Part shown: piece by piece, positions 12,196 to 24,775 of the stretch
Layout of the letters: each line of letters begins with the position of its first letter
Position numbering within the stretch: position 1 is the stretch's first letter
NCBI GenBank assembly: GCA_973895155.1
Contig: OZ316891.1
Location: forward strand, 30,876,001 to 30,940,000
Direction of reading: 5' to 3'
Source: Marsupella aquatica
Lineage: Eukaryota > Marchantiophyta
Length of the DNA stretch: 64,000 bases
Translations under genes and position numbers: made by a program
The notes under the pieces: model-generated
Database searches by the model: none
What the model saw: the letters and a program-made list of their open reading frames with translations, nothing else
What the model was told of the DNA's origin: nothing

Positions 12196-12624
12196 TGTGT
12201 AGATTGACCACCCTACTAAACAGTCACTTCCTTTCACAGTTCAGGTGCGTCAATCTACACACTGAAACTCCACCAATGTCCCTAAGCAATATAAAATTGG
12301 CCACTGTTTAGTAGGGTGGAATTTTCCGGCATTTTCTGGCATTTTTCTCTTACGTTGTTCCATCGTCACATCAGGGACTGGAACACCAGAAGCAAGCTTT
12401 CCACTCGGCTTAGTTTGGAAGTGCGAGATTGGCAAATTCTGCTCTAATAGGAAAGCCGCGTTTTAATTCTTGAATTAGACAGTTTAGATCTAGCCAAAGA
12501 CCTCATTGGCAAGAATCTAACAGTTACCTTAAATCTAGTTACCCTTCAATCTAGGGATGAATTCCACCCTACTAAACCGTGGCCAATTTTTTATATTGCT
12601 TAGGGACATTGGTGGAGTTTCAGT
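12196..12624. mobile_element. Nested inverted-repeat (foldback/MITE-like) element
   Basis: Left arm 12261-12323 and right arm 12560-12624 are near-perfect reverse complements (about 63 bp). They start ACTGAAACTCCACCAATG and end in TAGTAGGGTGGAATT, around a spacer of about 236 bp. Just outside, a second hairpin pairs 12196-12208 (TGTGTAGATTGAC) with 12249-12261, and CACCCTACTAAACAGT at 12209-12224 repeats the inner arm sequence in inverted form. No coding capacity. Structure fits a non-autonomous DNA transposon, perhaps two nested insertions. I found no clear target duplication. Confidence 0.75.
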
Positions 12625-12716
12625 ACAGTCATGTTGCCCCAGAATTAGTAAACATGATTTAGTATCTTGCCCTTGGGCTCAACTGCATGTTAACTTTGTA
12701 GACATTTGGGGGGCTC

Positions 12717-12899
12717 GTTCTCTCATACTAGGCGGTGGAAGCGATGGGGTCGGTTCATGGCTTTGAATTCCTTCTGCCTTTTTTTGATCAAAGGGTCAAA
12801 GAGAAAGTTTGTTCTCTCATACTACGGGGTGGAAACCATGGAGTCGGTTCATGGTTTTTAATTCCTTCTGCCTCGTTTTGCTCAAAGGGTTAAAGCTGT
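12717..12899. repeat. Tandem duplication of a ~94-bp unit
   Basis: Copies at 12717-12810 and 12811-12899 share GTTCTCTCATACTA, GTCGGTTCATGG, AATTCCTTCTGCCT and CAAAGGGT. No gene was recognised in it. Confidence 0.8.
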
Positions 12900-14036
12900 T
12901 CGAAACAAGGCATTGAATGAGAGATGCAATGGGCGCAAGTGCAGTTGTAAGAAAGTTGGGTTCTAGTACCGACCATATCAGTGAGTTTAGCACAAAGTTC
13001 TTGAATTCTAGTTCCAGCCATAATTGAAGGGCGCAACTAGACTTTTGTAGGGACATCATCAACTTGTTTGGTCAGTTCATTTTGTTTGGAATTGGTTGCA
13101 AGAGAGCTCCTCAAAGCGTGCCACAAGGTGGCCCAAAATCTTCTCTGTCAGCCCACGTTCGGAAACATATGCTGTGGCACAAATGGCCCAAGGCTCCAGG
13201 GCTTTGGCATGCCATCTTGGGCTAAGAAGCAGAAAACTTGGCTCGGTATCTATAACGAAGTGTTGAGTTTTGACCTGCGTTTGAAACATCAGAAAAACTG
13301 CCCAGTTGTGAAGCCAGAGAAGATTGGGTGTAATGTCCTCAATGCATTGCTGTGGTCTTCAGGATACATGCCACGCCTTTGACGACAAAAAAACCTCCAA
13401 AGGTGGCACAGCTCGTGTAGGCCCTGCCTGGGTTGAAGCTGAGTTTGCTAGCGCATGCACTAACTATTGTCACCACAGCATGAAATGACTATCAGGGAAC
13501 GAGATTAGACTTGGATATCTTCACGTCGACAAAGTCAAAACTCAAAACACTCCCAACCACAGCATCAAGGTTGAAAATACTTCTGCAAAAAACCAATGGT
13601 AGTTCAATTATTGCCCATGTGCTCCCGGAGCTTTCATGAATCTATTGGGTTAGAGTAGGTTTTCGCAAAATTTACTGAAGCTTAATATTTGAGCATTTGA
13701 AGCAATGTTACATGAACACTACAGTTAGTGTGACTAAACTTGTGACTGCCATTAGAGTGACACCACAATTAATGTGACTCACTATTTCATGTGACACAAA
13801 AGTAATTAAGGGCTACGGAATTAGTATGACTAACACTACTTGCTGTGGACAGTGCAGGTGATTACCCTCGGCAATGTCTTTGCCAAAGTGGCACTTTCGC
13901 ATTGAAAACCTCTCGAAGGCAAAGCTTTCTGATTATATGCCTTCATCAAGCAAACAACAAGGTCCTCACTAGATCTGGGCTGCCGGTATTCCTTCACTGA
14001 CACTTTTCAGCCAGGGCAGCACAGCTTTCGATCTGG
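12900..14036. other. Intergenic region without recognised gene
   Basis: This lies 3' of the PPR gene (which reads leftwards) and probably includes its 3' UTR just left of 14037. Nothing else was recognised. The AT-rich part near 13690-13840 repeats AGTGTGAC-like words. Confidence 0.4.
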
Positions 14037-17000
14037 TCACCAGTAATCACCACAAGAACACACCCCATCTTTAAAATGGTGAAAGCGATTTGCATCCCTT
14101 GCTATAATCTCGCGTCCTGTCACCTTAGAGATCAACTTGGTTGCTGTATGGCAATCTGGACAAACCCGAAGATTCTTAGTTACACGAATTGGTTCGTCCG
14201 GAGGTATGTGAATTATTCCGTAAACAATAGCCAACTTCTCGCTGTGAGAGCAAAGAGCTAGTTCTTTATCCTCCTCATTAACACCTTGCAAAAAAAGCCG
14301 GGTATCCGGGATGTAGCCTTCAGCCTTCAGTTTTACAGTCAATTTATTGAGCTCAGTATATATCCCCTTCGCTTCTGGGTGAGATGTATCCCCTACAACA
14401 AATTCATGGACCTTGTTCTTGACTTTAATCCAGCTACGCCCTGGCTCCTTCCGAACACCTCTCTCTCGCATCGTCGTGCGCACCAAAGACACGTTCTCCC
14501 ACTTACCAGCTGCAGCATATATGTTGGAGAGAAGCACATATGCAGAAGAATCATTGGGCTCCAACTTCAGAACCTCTTTAGAAGCAAGTTCGCCCAACGC
14601 CACATTACCGTAAGTTCTACAAGCCCCAAGCAAGGCTTTCCAAGTTACCGCATCTGGATAAACTGGCATTTCACTAATGAAGTGCTTTGCTTCCTCCAAG
14701 TATCCAGCCCGCCCAAGAAGATCCACCATGCAGGTATAATGCACAATGTCAGGCTCGATCCCATATTGTTGAGCCATAGCTGAAAAGAGTCTACGACCGT
14801 CATCAACAAGTCCCCCATGACAACAGGCTGACAACACTGCCGTGAATGAATACAAGTCGGGCTTCACACCATCTGCATTCATGTTTCTGAAGAGTGCAAG
14901 GGCTTCATGCCCACATCCATGTTGTGCAAGCCCACCAATCATTACATTCCATGTGACTACATCGCGTTTCTCCACTCCGTCAAAAACCAGTCGGGCATCA
15001 TCTATACTGCCACTCTCAGCATACATGTGAACCAGTGCATTGCCCACACGCAAATCTGTGTGCAGTCCCACTTTGCTAGCATGGCCATGAACCTCCTTCA
15101 CCCATTCCAAAGCCCCCTCACTTGCAGATGTATTCAGGATGCTCAGATAAGTGATTGCATTTGGTTCGAAGCCTTCACGTCTCATTTGGAGAAACAGTCG
15201 ATATGCTTCATTCCCACGTCCATGTTGTGCAAGTCCACCGATCATAACAGTCCATGTGACAACATTGCGTTTCTCCATGCTGTCAAAAACCAGTCGGGCA
15301 TCATCTATACTGCCACTCGCTGCATACATGTGAACCAGAGCACTGCCCACACGCAAATCTGAGTCCAGTCCCGCTTTCCTAGCATAGCCATGAACCTCCT
15401 TCACCCATTCCAAAGCCCCCTCACTTGCCGACGCATTGAGAATACTAACATAAGTGTGTGCCTCTGGTACGAAGCCTTCACGGCTCATTTGGAGAAACAG
15501 TCGATATGCTTCCACACCATGACCACGTTCTGCATATGCCCCAATCATAATAGTCCATGTAATGACATTTCGATTCGTCAACTTTTCAAAAACTTGCCTT
15601 GCCTCGGTGATGCACCCACATTTTGCATACATCTGTAGGAGGGCAGTCCCTACACGCACATCTGATTCAAAGCCGGCATTTCTGATATCAACATGAACTT
15701 CCTTGCCCCTTTTTAGAGCTAATGGGTTGGCACATGCCTTCAGGATGGCCAGGTATGTGATCTCATTAGGCACCGCACCTTCTTGGCGCATTTGATTGAA
15801 AAGCTCTAGTGCAGAATCAGCATGCTCACTCTTAGCATACCCTGCGATCATGTTGGTCCAAGTAACAACACTCTTCTTCTCAAATTGATCAAAAACTCGG
15901 CGTGCATCCAATAAAGCCCCACATTTTATATAAACATCCAGGAGAGTTAACGCCACATATGGACTTTTATCCAGTCCACTTTGGATGATGTGGTCATGTA
16001 CCTGCTTGGCCGCAAAAAGGTCTTTCTGTTTCGAGCACATTTTAAGAACTTTGACGTAGGTGTATGAGTCGGTAGTAATGCTTCGTTGTAGACGATTCTC
16101 CAAAACAGAAATTGCTTGACTCGTGGTTCCCGCGCTATGCATGTCCGTAATACCATTCCCGTGTGCACTGTTTCGAGACCAATCTCTGTTACCACGATTA
16201 GCACGAGATTGCAATCCGCCTTGACCAGTCAAATCGAGCCCTGCCTTCATCCACGCTGGAGTTGACCGGCTGTCCATCCAATCTGCTTTCCTGAGCAGCT
16301 CCTCGGTTAACGATTGCCTTCCTAGACTCTCAGTCACCCCTTTTCCGGAGATAGCTGAAGATTGTTCCTCTTCCTCTCTGGATAGAGGTTCGGGCTCTCG
16401 CCTCTCCGGCACCATGTTTGCTGCTCGGTTCCGGTTCTGCTCGATCATTTTTGCAGCTTGCTTCCACTTGGAAGCTCCTGGACGAGTTTGAGGTGATGAT
16501 GCCTCCAGCTGTGCTACATTGTAGAGCTCCTGCACCTGCTGCCGCTGATGCCTGAAAATTGAAAAATTACAGCTTACAAGTTAGAGGGATTGACAATGGT
16601 GAGCAATGCTTCACAATCTAAAGAAGAGACCAAGAAATGTGTACATTAGGGACACGTTTTGAGAAGGGAAGGGAAGGGAAGGGAAGGGAAGGGAAGGGAA
16701 GGGAAGGGAAGCATTCCTCCATACAATTCAAACAACCCAACCTAAGAGAATTACTCCTTGTAGAAAAGGTCGAACCGACTTAGAGTACCTCCCAGGGAAT
16801 AACAATGAGTGAAGGATTAGAACAGAGGCCCATTTGCCGATTTTCAACATTTGCGGAAAATTTCCAAGTACAGCAACAGAAGAATGATAAATAAAATCTG
16901 TACAGACAACAAGCAGAAAGTAATGTGCTTTACGTCAAGGACAAAATTAAATGCACATATGAAACTTGGGATCGACCTGATGGTATGCGAGGAATGCTGC

Positions 17001-17203
17001 CGAACCCGTCTACAGGGCGGGAAGTTAGAAGAGAGGATGGTGGAGCAAGAGGTGGAGGCGGAGAAGAGGTGCGGGGCCTGCTGCTGTGGCAGAATCTGCA
17101 CCGGCGGCCCCAACCTCGGCAGAATTAGACTGCTCCATTTCTTCACTGCACTCATAGCAACCCCTCTCCTCCACACTCGCCTCAACAGACCCGCTCTCGC
17201 CAT
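14037..17203 (-). CDS. DYW-class pentatricopeptide repeat protein, probable organelle RNA editing factor
   Basis: The PPR tract binds a specific organellar RNA, and the DYW domain is the likely C-to-U deaminase. My model is exon 1 17203-16977 and exon 2 16551-14037, giving 913 aa. Donor CAG/GTCGAT and acceptor TTTTCAG/G keep the phase. The start ATG at 17203 has an in-frame TGA five codons upstream. Exon 1 encodes a basic Ala/Ser/Leu-rich N-terminus (MARAGLLRRVWRRG) fitting mitochondrial or plastid import. PLS-type repeats start near residue 236 (SYTYVKVLKMCSKQKDL). E and E+ regions follow (VDLLGRAGYLEEA, EPGRSWIKV). The DYW domain has HSE at 845-847, CPDC at 873-876, the CSC near 907-909 and the terminal GDYW. 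All zinc and catalytic residues that I know for the family are present. Two adjacent repeat blocks are nearly identical in DNA. Confidence 0.93.
14940..15430 (-). repeat. Recent internal duplication of a PPR (PLS) block
   Basis: About 100 codons (roughly 303 bp) occur twice in tandem within the PPR gene. Both blocks carry segments such as HMYAxSGSIDDARLVFD, MIGGLAQHG and SEGALEWVKEVHG, and the DNA is nearly identical over long runs (compare 15000-15130 with 15300-15430). Length is a multiple of three, so the frame is kept. Confidence 0.8.
16664..16711. repeat. (GGGAA)n pentanucleotide microsatellite in the PPR intron
   Basis: About nine perfect units of AAGGG. The tract lies inside the intron (16552-16976) between the targeting exon and the repeat exon. 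On the transcribed strand it is a pyrimidine tract (TTCCC)n. Confidence 0.95.
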
Positions 17204-18254
17204 TTTTCGCTTCCTTCACTGCCTCTACACCTCCACCACTTCGTCCGCCTCGCCGCTGCTCGAAGACCAACGCTGGCTCCACTTTCCCCTTTCACCCAGT
17301 CCAATCCAATGCGCCCTATTGCAACCCAATCTACAATGTCAGTAAGTTGGTCAATGCTAGAATTGAAGCTTCTATATGTATCTGAACCTGCGCTCTACAC
17401 ACTATCTTCCTGCCGCATACAGCAAAATCCCAACTTCTGGTACTCAGTGGGAGGTTCTAAACGACGCTTCTTTGTTTAGTTCATGCTGCCATTTGAGTTG
17501 AATATATACTAAACCGTCCCACAATTGTAGACTGCCAACGAGATCACATACCTGGATTCCCCAGGACAATTATGTGAAAGTCCCCTCCGCTGAAGTGGCA
17601 CAGTTCCTGAACTAAACTTGGCGCCTCCATTGACCTTCACAGGAAATTCAGCTTCAAGACAACAAAGAACCAATTCTGCTTCAAAGCTAGCATTCAGCGC
17701 AGAAGTGACACAACGAAAACCCGGCAAAGTTTTTCAGCATACTGAGATCGAATGGGGGATTTAGGGCTACCTGAACAGAGAAGTTAGTGTCACCGCAGTT
17801 GTCCATCGCCCAGAGAGCTCACAACAAATTACGAATCAAAGTTGTACAAGGAACGTCCCCTGCCTATGCCATGCCAGTTAGTTCAAGTGACAAAATAATG
17901 ATTGTTCCCCAATTGATTACCTCCAGTAGCTAATAACCTGTATGCCCTTCCTCGCACTGGGAGCAATTACCATCTCCCGCACTGTCGAGCTCAGGAGAGA
18001 CTTTGGAGGGAGAGATTCACGAGTGGGAGAGTATGTATATTGCCTAAACTACAAGGCAATATCTGTATACCCTAAATACGTGTTAAGGATAGTGTCTTCG
18101 TTGATCTGATGCACAAGTTAAATCTAATGGTGAGAATGCAGTAGGGTCTGGCGCTTCCTTGTATTCAGATCCAATGGTCAGATTAGATGGACAGCTACGA
18201 TTTGGATGTGGAGGAGGGGTAAAGTTCATGCTCCCCTGGCTCACATGGCCACCC
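17204..18254. other. Probable promoter side of the PPR gene, no other gene recognised
   Basis: GC-moderate DNA upstream of the PPR start. I see no frame with recognisable protein content and no clear TATA box on the minus strand. Confidence 0.35.
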
Positions 18255-18488
18255 TAAAATGCTGTCATCTGAACCGTTAGTTCACATATGGACAATCCAG
18301 ATCTGGAACAAGAATTGAATGTTGGAATGTGCAGATTCTACTTAGTGTAGGACGACACAGACCCTAAACCCTAAACCTTAAACACTGTCCTCCTGCACTA
18401 AGTAAAATCTGCACATTCCAACATTCAATTCTTGTTCAAGATCTTGATCATCCATATGTGAATGAACGGTTCAGATGACAGCATTTTA
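18255..18488. mobile_element. Near-perfect hairpin (MITE-like) element with telomere-like loop
   Basis: Arms 18255-18357 and 18386-18488 are about 103 bp each and reverse complementary with few mismatches. They begin TAAAATGCTGTCATCTGAAC and end in the complement of the same sequence. The loop (about 18360-18384) holds ACCCTAAACCCTAAACC, two units of the plant telomere repeat. No coding capacity. A transcript would fold into a long hairpin. I could not define a clear target duplication. Confidence 0.85.
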
Positions 18489-20667
18489 CCCCTTCTGTCT
18501 CGCCGTCAAGCTGCAAGGATTTTGATCCATAGCGTTTCTAGTCACCTTGCGTGTTCCCTCATTACGGGCAGTACGTTTGACAGCTGCTGCAAAGATTTGG
18601 TTTAATGCATTTCATGTTCTATCACTCCGGGGAACATGCTCGATAGCTGCTACAAAGATTTGGTCACTCAATCCATAGCCTCTGGTGTCGCATTTCATGT
18701 CCTTTGGCTGTGGGGATCACACTCAATAGATGTTGCAACAAGCACCTTGACACTTTCTTTGTTAGGCATTTATATATAGATATTGTGGATTTGGCATTGG
18801 TTATTGCAATTTCAATTCCTGCATTTCTATATAGATGTTGCAGTTCTGTTTTGCCATTGGATATTGGGATTTTGTTTTGTCATTGACGGCAAAACATATT
18901 TAATGCTTGCTGCTGCACTTACTACTGTAGTATTAATTCACATCAATGTTGCATTTTGCAGAGATCCAAAGTTGGTAGGAGGTGGTAGACGGAGGCTGCA
19001 AGGATTAAGGGCAGTAAGGAGTTTCAGTATGCATTATTGTCAATTATCACATTTTAGTTTTCTAACGCAGATGTTGTTGCAATAGCTTTGATTGTTAGTT
19101 ATCGCATTTCAGTTTCCTTGAGTAGACGTACGTTGTTGGGCTAGCCTTGATTATGTCAAGCAATTTTCTTGGATACTCGTATTTGTCCGGCACAATGCCA
19201 ATGTTTGCATGATTGTAATACAATCAGAGGAAGTCGGTAGGAAGTGCTAGAAGGAGGCTACACATTCAAAGAAGGAGGCTCCACATTCAAAGAATGATGC
19301 ATTCAAAGCTTTTCCTAGGTTTTCATGTTAATGATCTTGTTTTAATGTTGGTTATTGTTGAATGTCAAGGACCAACCTTAGGTGTAGATACTCATTTGAC
19401 CAACCCACTTGAGATGGCGATCGATGCAAGGGTCGATTGTAGGCCTATTTCCTTGCCTAAAGACACTCAATTCCAACACACCCTTGTTGGAGATGGCAGC
19501 AATCCCAGTGCCGTTCTTCATCGATGGGCCACAACTTCCCTGGGTAAATTCCGTGAGCTGAAACCACTTAACATTGCCATCATGTGCAAAGACTTCTCTA
19601 GTCAAGAGTCTGTAAAGTTTCTTACAAACTTTTTCAAACAAGTCTGCACGATGAATGGTAACCTGTATCCTTCACAAATACTGATGGGCTCTACCAAACT
19701 TTTCGCTGTACTCTAAGGAAGAAGCAAGAGAGTTGGATCATCAAGTCAGGTAAAGAGGAGACAGTTTATGATATGCGATTTTCCCCTCTATTCAAACCTA
19801 TTGTTATTGTTTGTGTATTGGTTATGGAGAGATTGAAGAAAGTTGGAGCTAATGTTGCAAGGAAGAAAGTCTTTGTTATAACTTTTGCTGATCATTCCTA
19901 TACATTGATTTTGCATTCAAGAGGGCTGCAACGGAGGGCGGGACTCTTTTTGCTCAATTCTTTCTTTATCCATGGTGGTAAGGAGCTTTAATATCCTATT
20001 CCATTTTTTGAGTTGACGTGCATGGTAGTTTTGTGAAGTGTGAGAGGCTTAGCAAGAACTACACGGTCAGGTGGATCAATGCTCAGATGCGTTTTAGGAT
20101 GCATATGAGACACATTTCAATAACTTTGATTGTTATTTGAACACCTTCTCCAACTTGGATGCTTGAAGCTCTTCCGGACCCCAAGTTTTAAGGGAATAGC
20201 AGAGCCCACTGTGACAATTGTGAATCCCGTTAACATTACTTTTGATAATTTAAAGGCCATCATTAACTGCACCATGACTGACTGTACTTCTAGTCTAAGT
20301 TTTGGCCCAATAGAGGAGGAGCTGAGCGCGGAGCTGAGGGGGAGTCTTGGAGGCAAGTCATTCGTATTGCCACTCCCCTAGCCAACCAGTAGTGGGTGAC
20401 TGTCGTACTAGCCTGTGAGGCAACATAGATTAGAATTCACTTAGCCAACCAAGACTGTTGCAATAGCCTGCGAGGCATTGCAGATTGATTCCAAAATATC
20501 GAGCAAAATATTAGAGACAATTATACACTACAGAATATCATATCTTGCAGACATTGCCTTTGAGGCACCCAGTCCCCGAAGTGTTCACACAATATATACA
20601 TTATTCTCATTCATTTAGGCTCTCATCCAAATCACAATTTCTGTTTACTGATATTAACATAATTTGA
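18489..20667. other. Region with one unrecognised open frame (19294-19716, +)
   Basis: The 140-codon frame at 19294-19716 has no motif that I recognise; surrounding frames are broken by stops, so it may be a transposon or gene relic, or chance. Short duplications occur: GGAGGCTxCACATTCAAAG at about 19252-19290, and two roughly 60-bp copies starting TAGCCAACCA at about 20380-20500. Confidence 0.25.
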
Positions 20668-20684
20668 CCCCCCCCCCCCCCCCC
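20668..20684. repeat. Run of 17 C followed by A-rich tract
   Basis: Homopolymer of 17 cytosines, then ACC and poly-A-like sequence to about 20710. Length may be unreliable in the assembly. Confidence 0.9.
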
Positions 20685-20710
20685 ACCAAAAAAAAAACCA
20701 AAAAAACACT

Positions 20711-21305
20711 TTGATCTCCACTATGGGATTTCTCCTTACTTTTAAATTCTTGCAATTTCAAATTCCCAATCAAATTCTGCCATTTCATAAACAGACCCAC
20801 AAACAAATAAGCTACAAATATGGTGTAAGTTTCTGAAATATAAATGTGCCTACATGGCATGAACTGGTAGGCCAGGAACAATAGAAATCACCCAGGACCC
20901 TAACATATATAATATTTAAAGCTATGTTTACAATGCCTTGTGTTACATAATGCCCCTAGAATAAAAGAGTCAAGTTTTGAGGGGTTGTTTTTGCTCATAC
21001 TGCTCTAGCAATAGAACCTTAATACACTTATTAAAGGCCTAGGAGACTTTAGTAAAAGTAGAGAAGAATTTTTGTAGTGAGGTGACTCAAATCTTGAGTG
21101 CATTCTTCTTCACAAATACCTTGAGAATTATATTAAAGAAAGTCACTAAGGGCACTAAGCAATTTATATATTTTGAAAGATTCAGCAACTATCTGGCACT
21201 ATTGTTACATTTCAAAGATAAGGAACATCTAGGGACAAAATCACCAATCCTAGAAAGACAAGGACAATACCCATCATTTTTTTCAAAATAAATCCAATCA
21301 CCGCT
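20711..21305. other. AT-rich region without recognised gene
   Basis: I see no supported feature between the homopolymer and the repeat copy that starts at 21306. Confidence 0.4.
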
Positions 21306-21570
21306 AGGTGTGAGGTACCATGTGCAATCCTAGCCTCATATAAATACACATATTTGAAAAACAAATTATATTTTGTCTCTATTTTCAATATTAATTATGT
21401 ATTTTACTTTATCAATGGTACATATTAGAGAATATTCTATAAATATGAGTTTGTAACACCTTCTCTTTTCCTCCTATGTTTTTCAAATATTTAGTTATTT
21501 TCTAGCAAACATATCTATTTTGGATCTCATGTGGTTATACAAGTTTTGATAAAGTTGACCCTCAACCCTC
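21306..21570 (+). mobile_element. Diverged copy of the 287-bp MITE-like element found at 42484
   Basis: About 265 bp align with the element inside the Mutator-like element. Shared blocks are GAGGTACCATGTGxxATCCTAGCC, the central TATTAGAGAATATTCTATAAA, and a terminal AAAGTTGACC. The outer left end is not preserved, so this copy is truncated or older. Confidence 0.7.
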
Positions 21571-24000
21571 CCTTTTACCATAGGAGAAACTTTGCACTGC
21601 CTGCAAAATTTTGTCAAGTTGTCACACGAGTCTTTCCCTCATCAATACAACCCTCCAGCACCCCGCCACCACGTATGGGTTGATGGCAATTGTAAGTGTC
21701 TTTTCCAAGGCAACCGCCTCACATGCTCACAACAGATGTTTGGTTAAACTGTTTTCTCTGTTTTTCGATAAGTTTTTGATGGTGCCAAACCACATAGGCT
21801 ACCTTCCTGTTGCAAATATAAAGTTGTTGGACAATGCAAAAAGACTTAACTTGGTTCCCTCTCACAACATACTTTATTATCTTACTCTTTTGTGACTCTT
21901 AAATCTCCTACGTATTAATCAGTCAAGTCACTTGCACGTGGAACTATTGTATTGAATGAGTCAGCTGAGATGACAGGTCACCCAAGTGGAAACTCACACT
22001 TTGGCGGGGCCTTCTAGAGGAAAAAGCCAACCACAAAATTAATGTTCAAGTTTGGCAAGAGCGTCAAGGTTCACTTATATGGGTGACTAATAACTGATGC
22101 AGTTAACTACCTCATTGCAATAAGGGTTTTGAGAAATGTAATACCATAGTCAGATAGAGAACAAAAAATATGAGTACCTCATCTTGCATATTCACTGCTT
22201 TTGGTAGACATAAAGGGAGAGAAATACAATATATATATAAAGGATAATATATAAATATTGCAAGTAGATGTCGATCAGTACAAAGAGAGGTACATACCAA
22301 GTGTTCTATTACACAACAAACACACCACCTAGGGCCAAATCCAGAAGCGTCCTGCAATGGTCTACATGCTTTATGTATGCCCAATGTCATGGCTTAACTT
22401 GAAGTCTATGGGAATCATGAAAATGGATCAGACAATTAGAGTACAGTACCAAGTACCTTGCAATACAAAATGCAGAGTGAACTTGACAAAAATACAGCCT
22501 ATAAGTTCACTGAGATTCCAATTCAAATATTTTGCTTGGTTAGACAGGATTTGGGGATTTCCAAGCTCATGGGTTTGGATGGAGATCTCATAAATAGAGT
22601 CATGAAACAATATTAAAAATAGAATTGGCCTAAATATGATCCCAACAATTCTTCCGGAATGTGAAATTTAGAATGCCCCTCATCATGTTTCTTCTTCTAG
22701 TTAGTTTGAGAGTGTTATTATCATAATCCATAGACCAGCCATGTTAGGAGACTTTGGGTACCCCTTGCTGCGGGGCTCAAAGGTTTTTTTTCTTAAGGTG
22801 AGAAAAGCTTTTTAGTAGGCCCGGGGTAAGAACCACCCCAGCCAAGGGCCACGAAGGAGAGGGCAGCAACCCCCACAGGAGGGAGGACCCCCAAGAAAGT
22901 GAAATCAATCCTGCCAGTGGGTCCAAATGAGCCACTGGTTCAAGTAATTCTCAAATTTCCACCGATGGTTAGGGCATTCCTCACTCTGTTTTCTATGACT
23001 ACTCTTCCACTTCTTCCTACTCGGCTTGCTAACATCATTGCCACTAAAGCTACTCCCCTTCTCATGACGTGAACCCAAACTCTGATGTTCACCCAGATTG
23101 TGATGTTCACCGTTCACCGTGATACCAAAGGAAGTCTGCTTAATCCTGGTATCAGTATAGTGACGACGATCATAAGTCGCTAATCAACGTGTCTGGGAAT
23201 GTGCTGGTTATTGCTGTATCTCATGCTAGTAGAGATGAAGCCAAATCAAATTTTCCAGGCTCAAAGGTTTTGAAACATGACATGGACCTTTTAGATACAA
23301 ACAGACAAAATGCACTTGGGGCTCACTTCATTTAAACCACTCATGTGTACTGGTGCCCTACATGAGACATGCCAGGAGTGGATTTCTGCCAAAGCAAGCA
23401 TTGGACTAATGATGTCTTGTTATGTATGCCTGACAAGGATTTGACAGAGATGATTCAAAGTGTTGCAGCCCCATCGGTTACCAGTTGCAAGTATTAGATG
23501 TCACTTGCTCCCATCAATCGATTAGATGTGAAATGTTCCAGTTCATCAAGACCACCATGATAACTAAGAAGGATTATAAAGTGGCAAGCTCCATCTTTTC
23601 CTGTGTACTTTCAATAGCAATTGCATATCAAAGAGTTGATTTTTTTTTGTAGATTTTCATGCGTAATCACGCATCAAAATGCTAACTACATACCCTTTAC
23701 AATGCTACCACTAACATAACATACCATGTACTTTGCTACTTGGCTAGAGCCCATCATTTGCAATGTTATTGGCAACATATCATGTATTGTGTTACTTGGC
23801 AAGCACCCACAAGTTGTAATTAAGCATGAGAGGCAAGATCAAGGCATACTAATGCCTCCAAATATACAAATCGCATTAAAGCCCAATTGTACCAGATCCA
23901 GGTTTTAGATTAAATATCTGACACAAGTTGGGATCACCATCACCAGGCCCCAACTCAATGGTAGCACAGCTGGATGGGGTCCGGCAGGTCATGGAGGGTT
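21571..24000. other. AT-rich region without recognised gene
   Basis: Only short, unrecognised frames were seen. A GC-rich patch at about 22750-22900 (AGGCCCGGGG) stands out from its AT-rich surroundings but shows no gene. Confidence 0.35.
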
Positions 24001-24320
24001 GGGCAGGTCATGGGATAGAAACCTCCACACTGCCAAGTTTTTGGGCATTCACCTCACCCAAAAGTGGGATTCACTCATTCTCTCAACGCTTAGAAGAAAT
24101 TTGCACTTAGCAGGCAAGCAGAGAAGGCTAGCAGATATGTCGGGCAGGTCATGGGGTAGAAACCTATTGGCTACCAAGTGTTCTGGCATTCATTCTCTTA
24201 CCCTTACATTTGCTTGTTGTCGTGCAGGTTGTGGGATAGAAACCTATTGACTACCAAGTCTTTTGACATTCCCTTAACCCCTTAGATTTGCACCCAGCAG
24301 GCAGGGTAGGAGGCAGATGT
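24001..24320. repeat. Three diverged tandem copies with GGCAGGTCATGGGATAGAAACC
   Basis: Copies start at about 24001, 24141 and 24222. Each has a GCAGGTxxTGGGxTAGAAACC head, then CTACCAAGT and a GGCATTC-like block. A weaker partial copy precedes them at 23982. Function unknown. Confidence 0.6.
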
Positions 24321-24648
24321 GTACAACAGACTCATAAATGAGCCTCAATCTTACCCTTCCTTCTGAATACATTTTGGATACTAGCATGAATAGAAATGAT
24401 GACAAGTATCATCATGCATACTCCAATTTGATAGAAACATAAATTTGGAGGAGCCTAGGGGTTATAGCCTAGATTCTTCACTCTAGAATGCTTTAATAGT
24501 AAGATTCAATATGCTACTAAAGTGGATTATTCTTTATTTTGTTTTAAATCTGATTTATCTATAAGTGAATGTTGAACTGGATTATTATTTTTTGTTTTAT
24601 GATTAATCTTACCTATAATTGAATGTTGTGCTGCAAAAACTTAATGTG

Positions 24649-24775
24649 TGTTGTATGAAATCTCCAATTGAATCACCAACTTCTCCCTGTCGGTGGTGTT
24701 TTATAGATAATAGTAGGGTTACAAAGTATGCTCATAACCATGGTTAGGTTAGGACTTAACTATAGTATGTTAACA
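24649..24775 (-). repeat. 3' LTR of the copia element
   Basis: 127 bp, read leftwards from TGTTAACATAC to CATACAACA. It is clearly homologous to the other LTR (28309-28438), with scattered differences that indicate an old insertion. Confidence 0.9.

Noticed and set aside
19294-19716. 140-codon plus-strand frame considered as a gene
   Set aside because: No recognised motif, no supporting splice structure, and broken frames on both sides. Recorded only as an unrecognised open frame.
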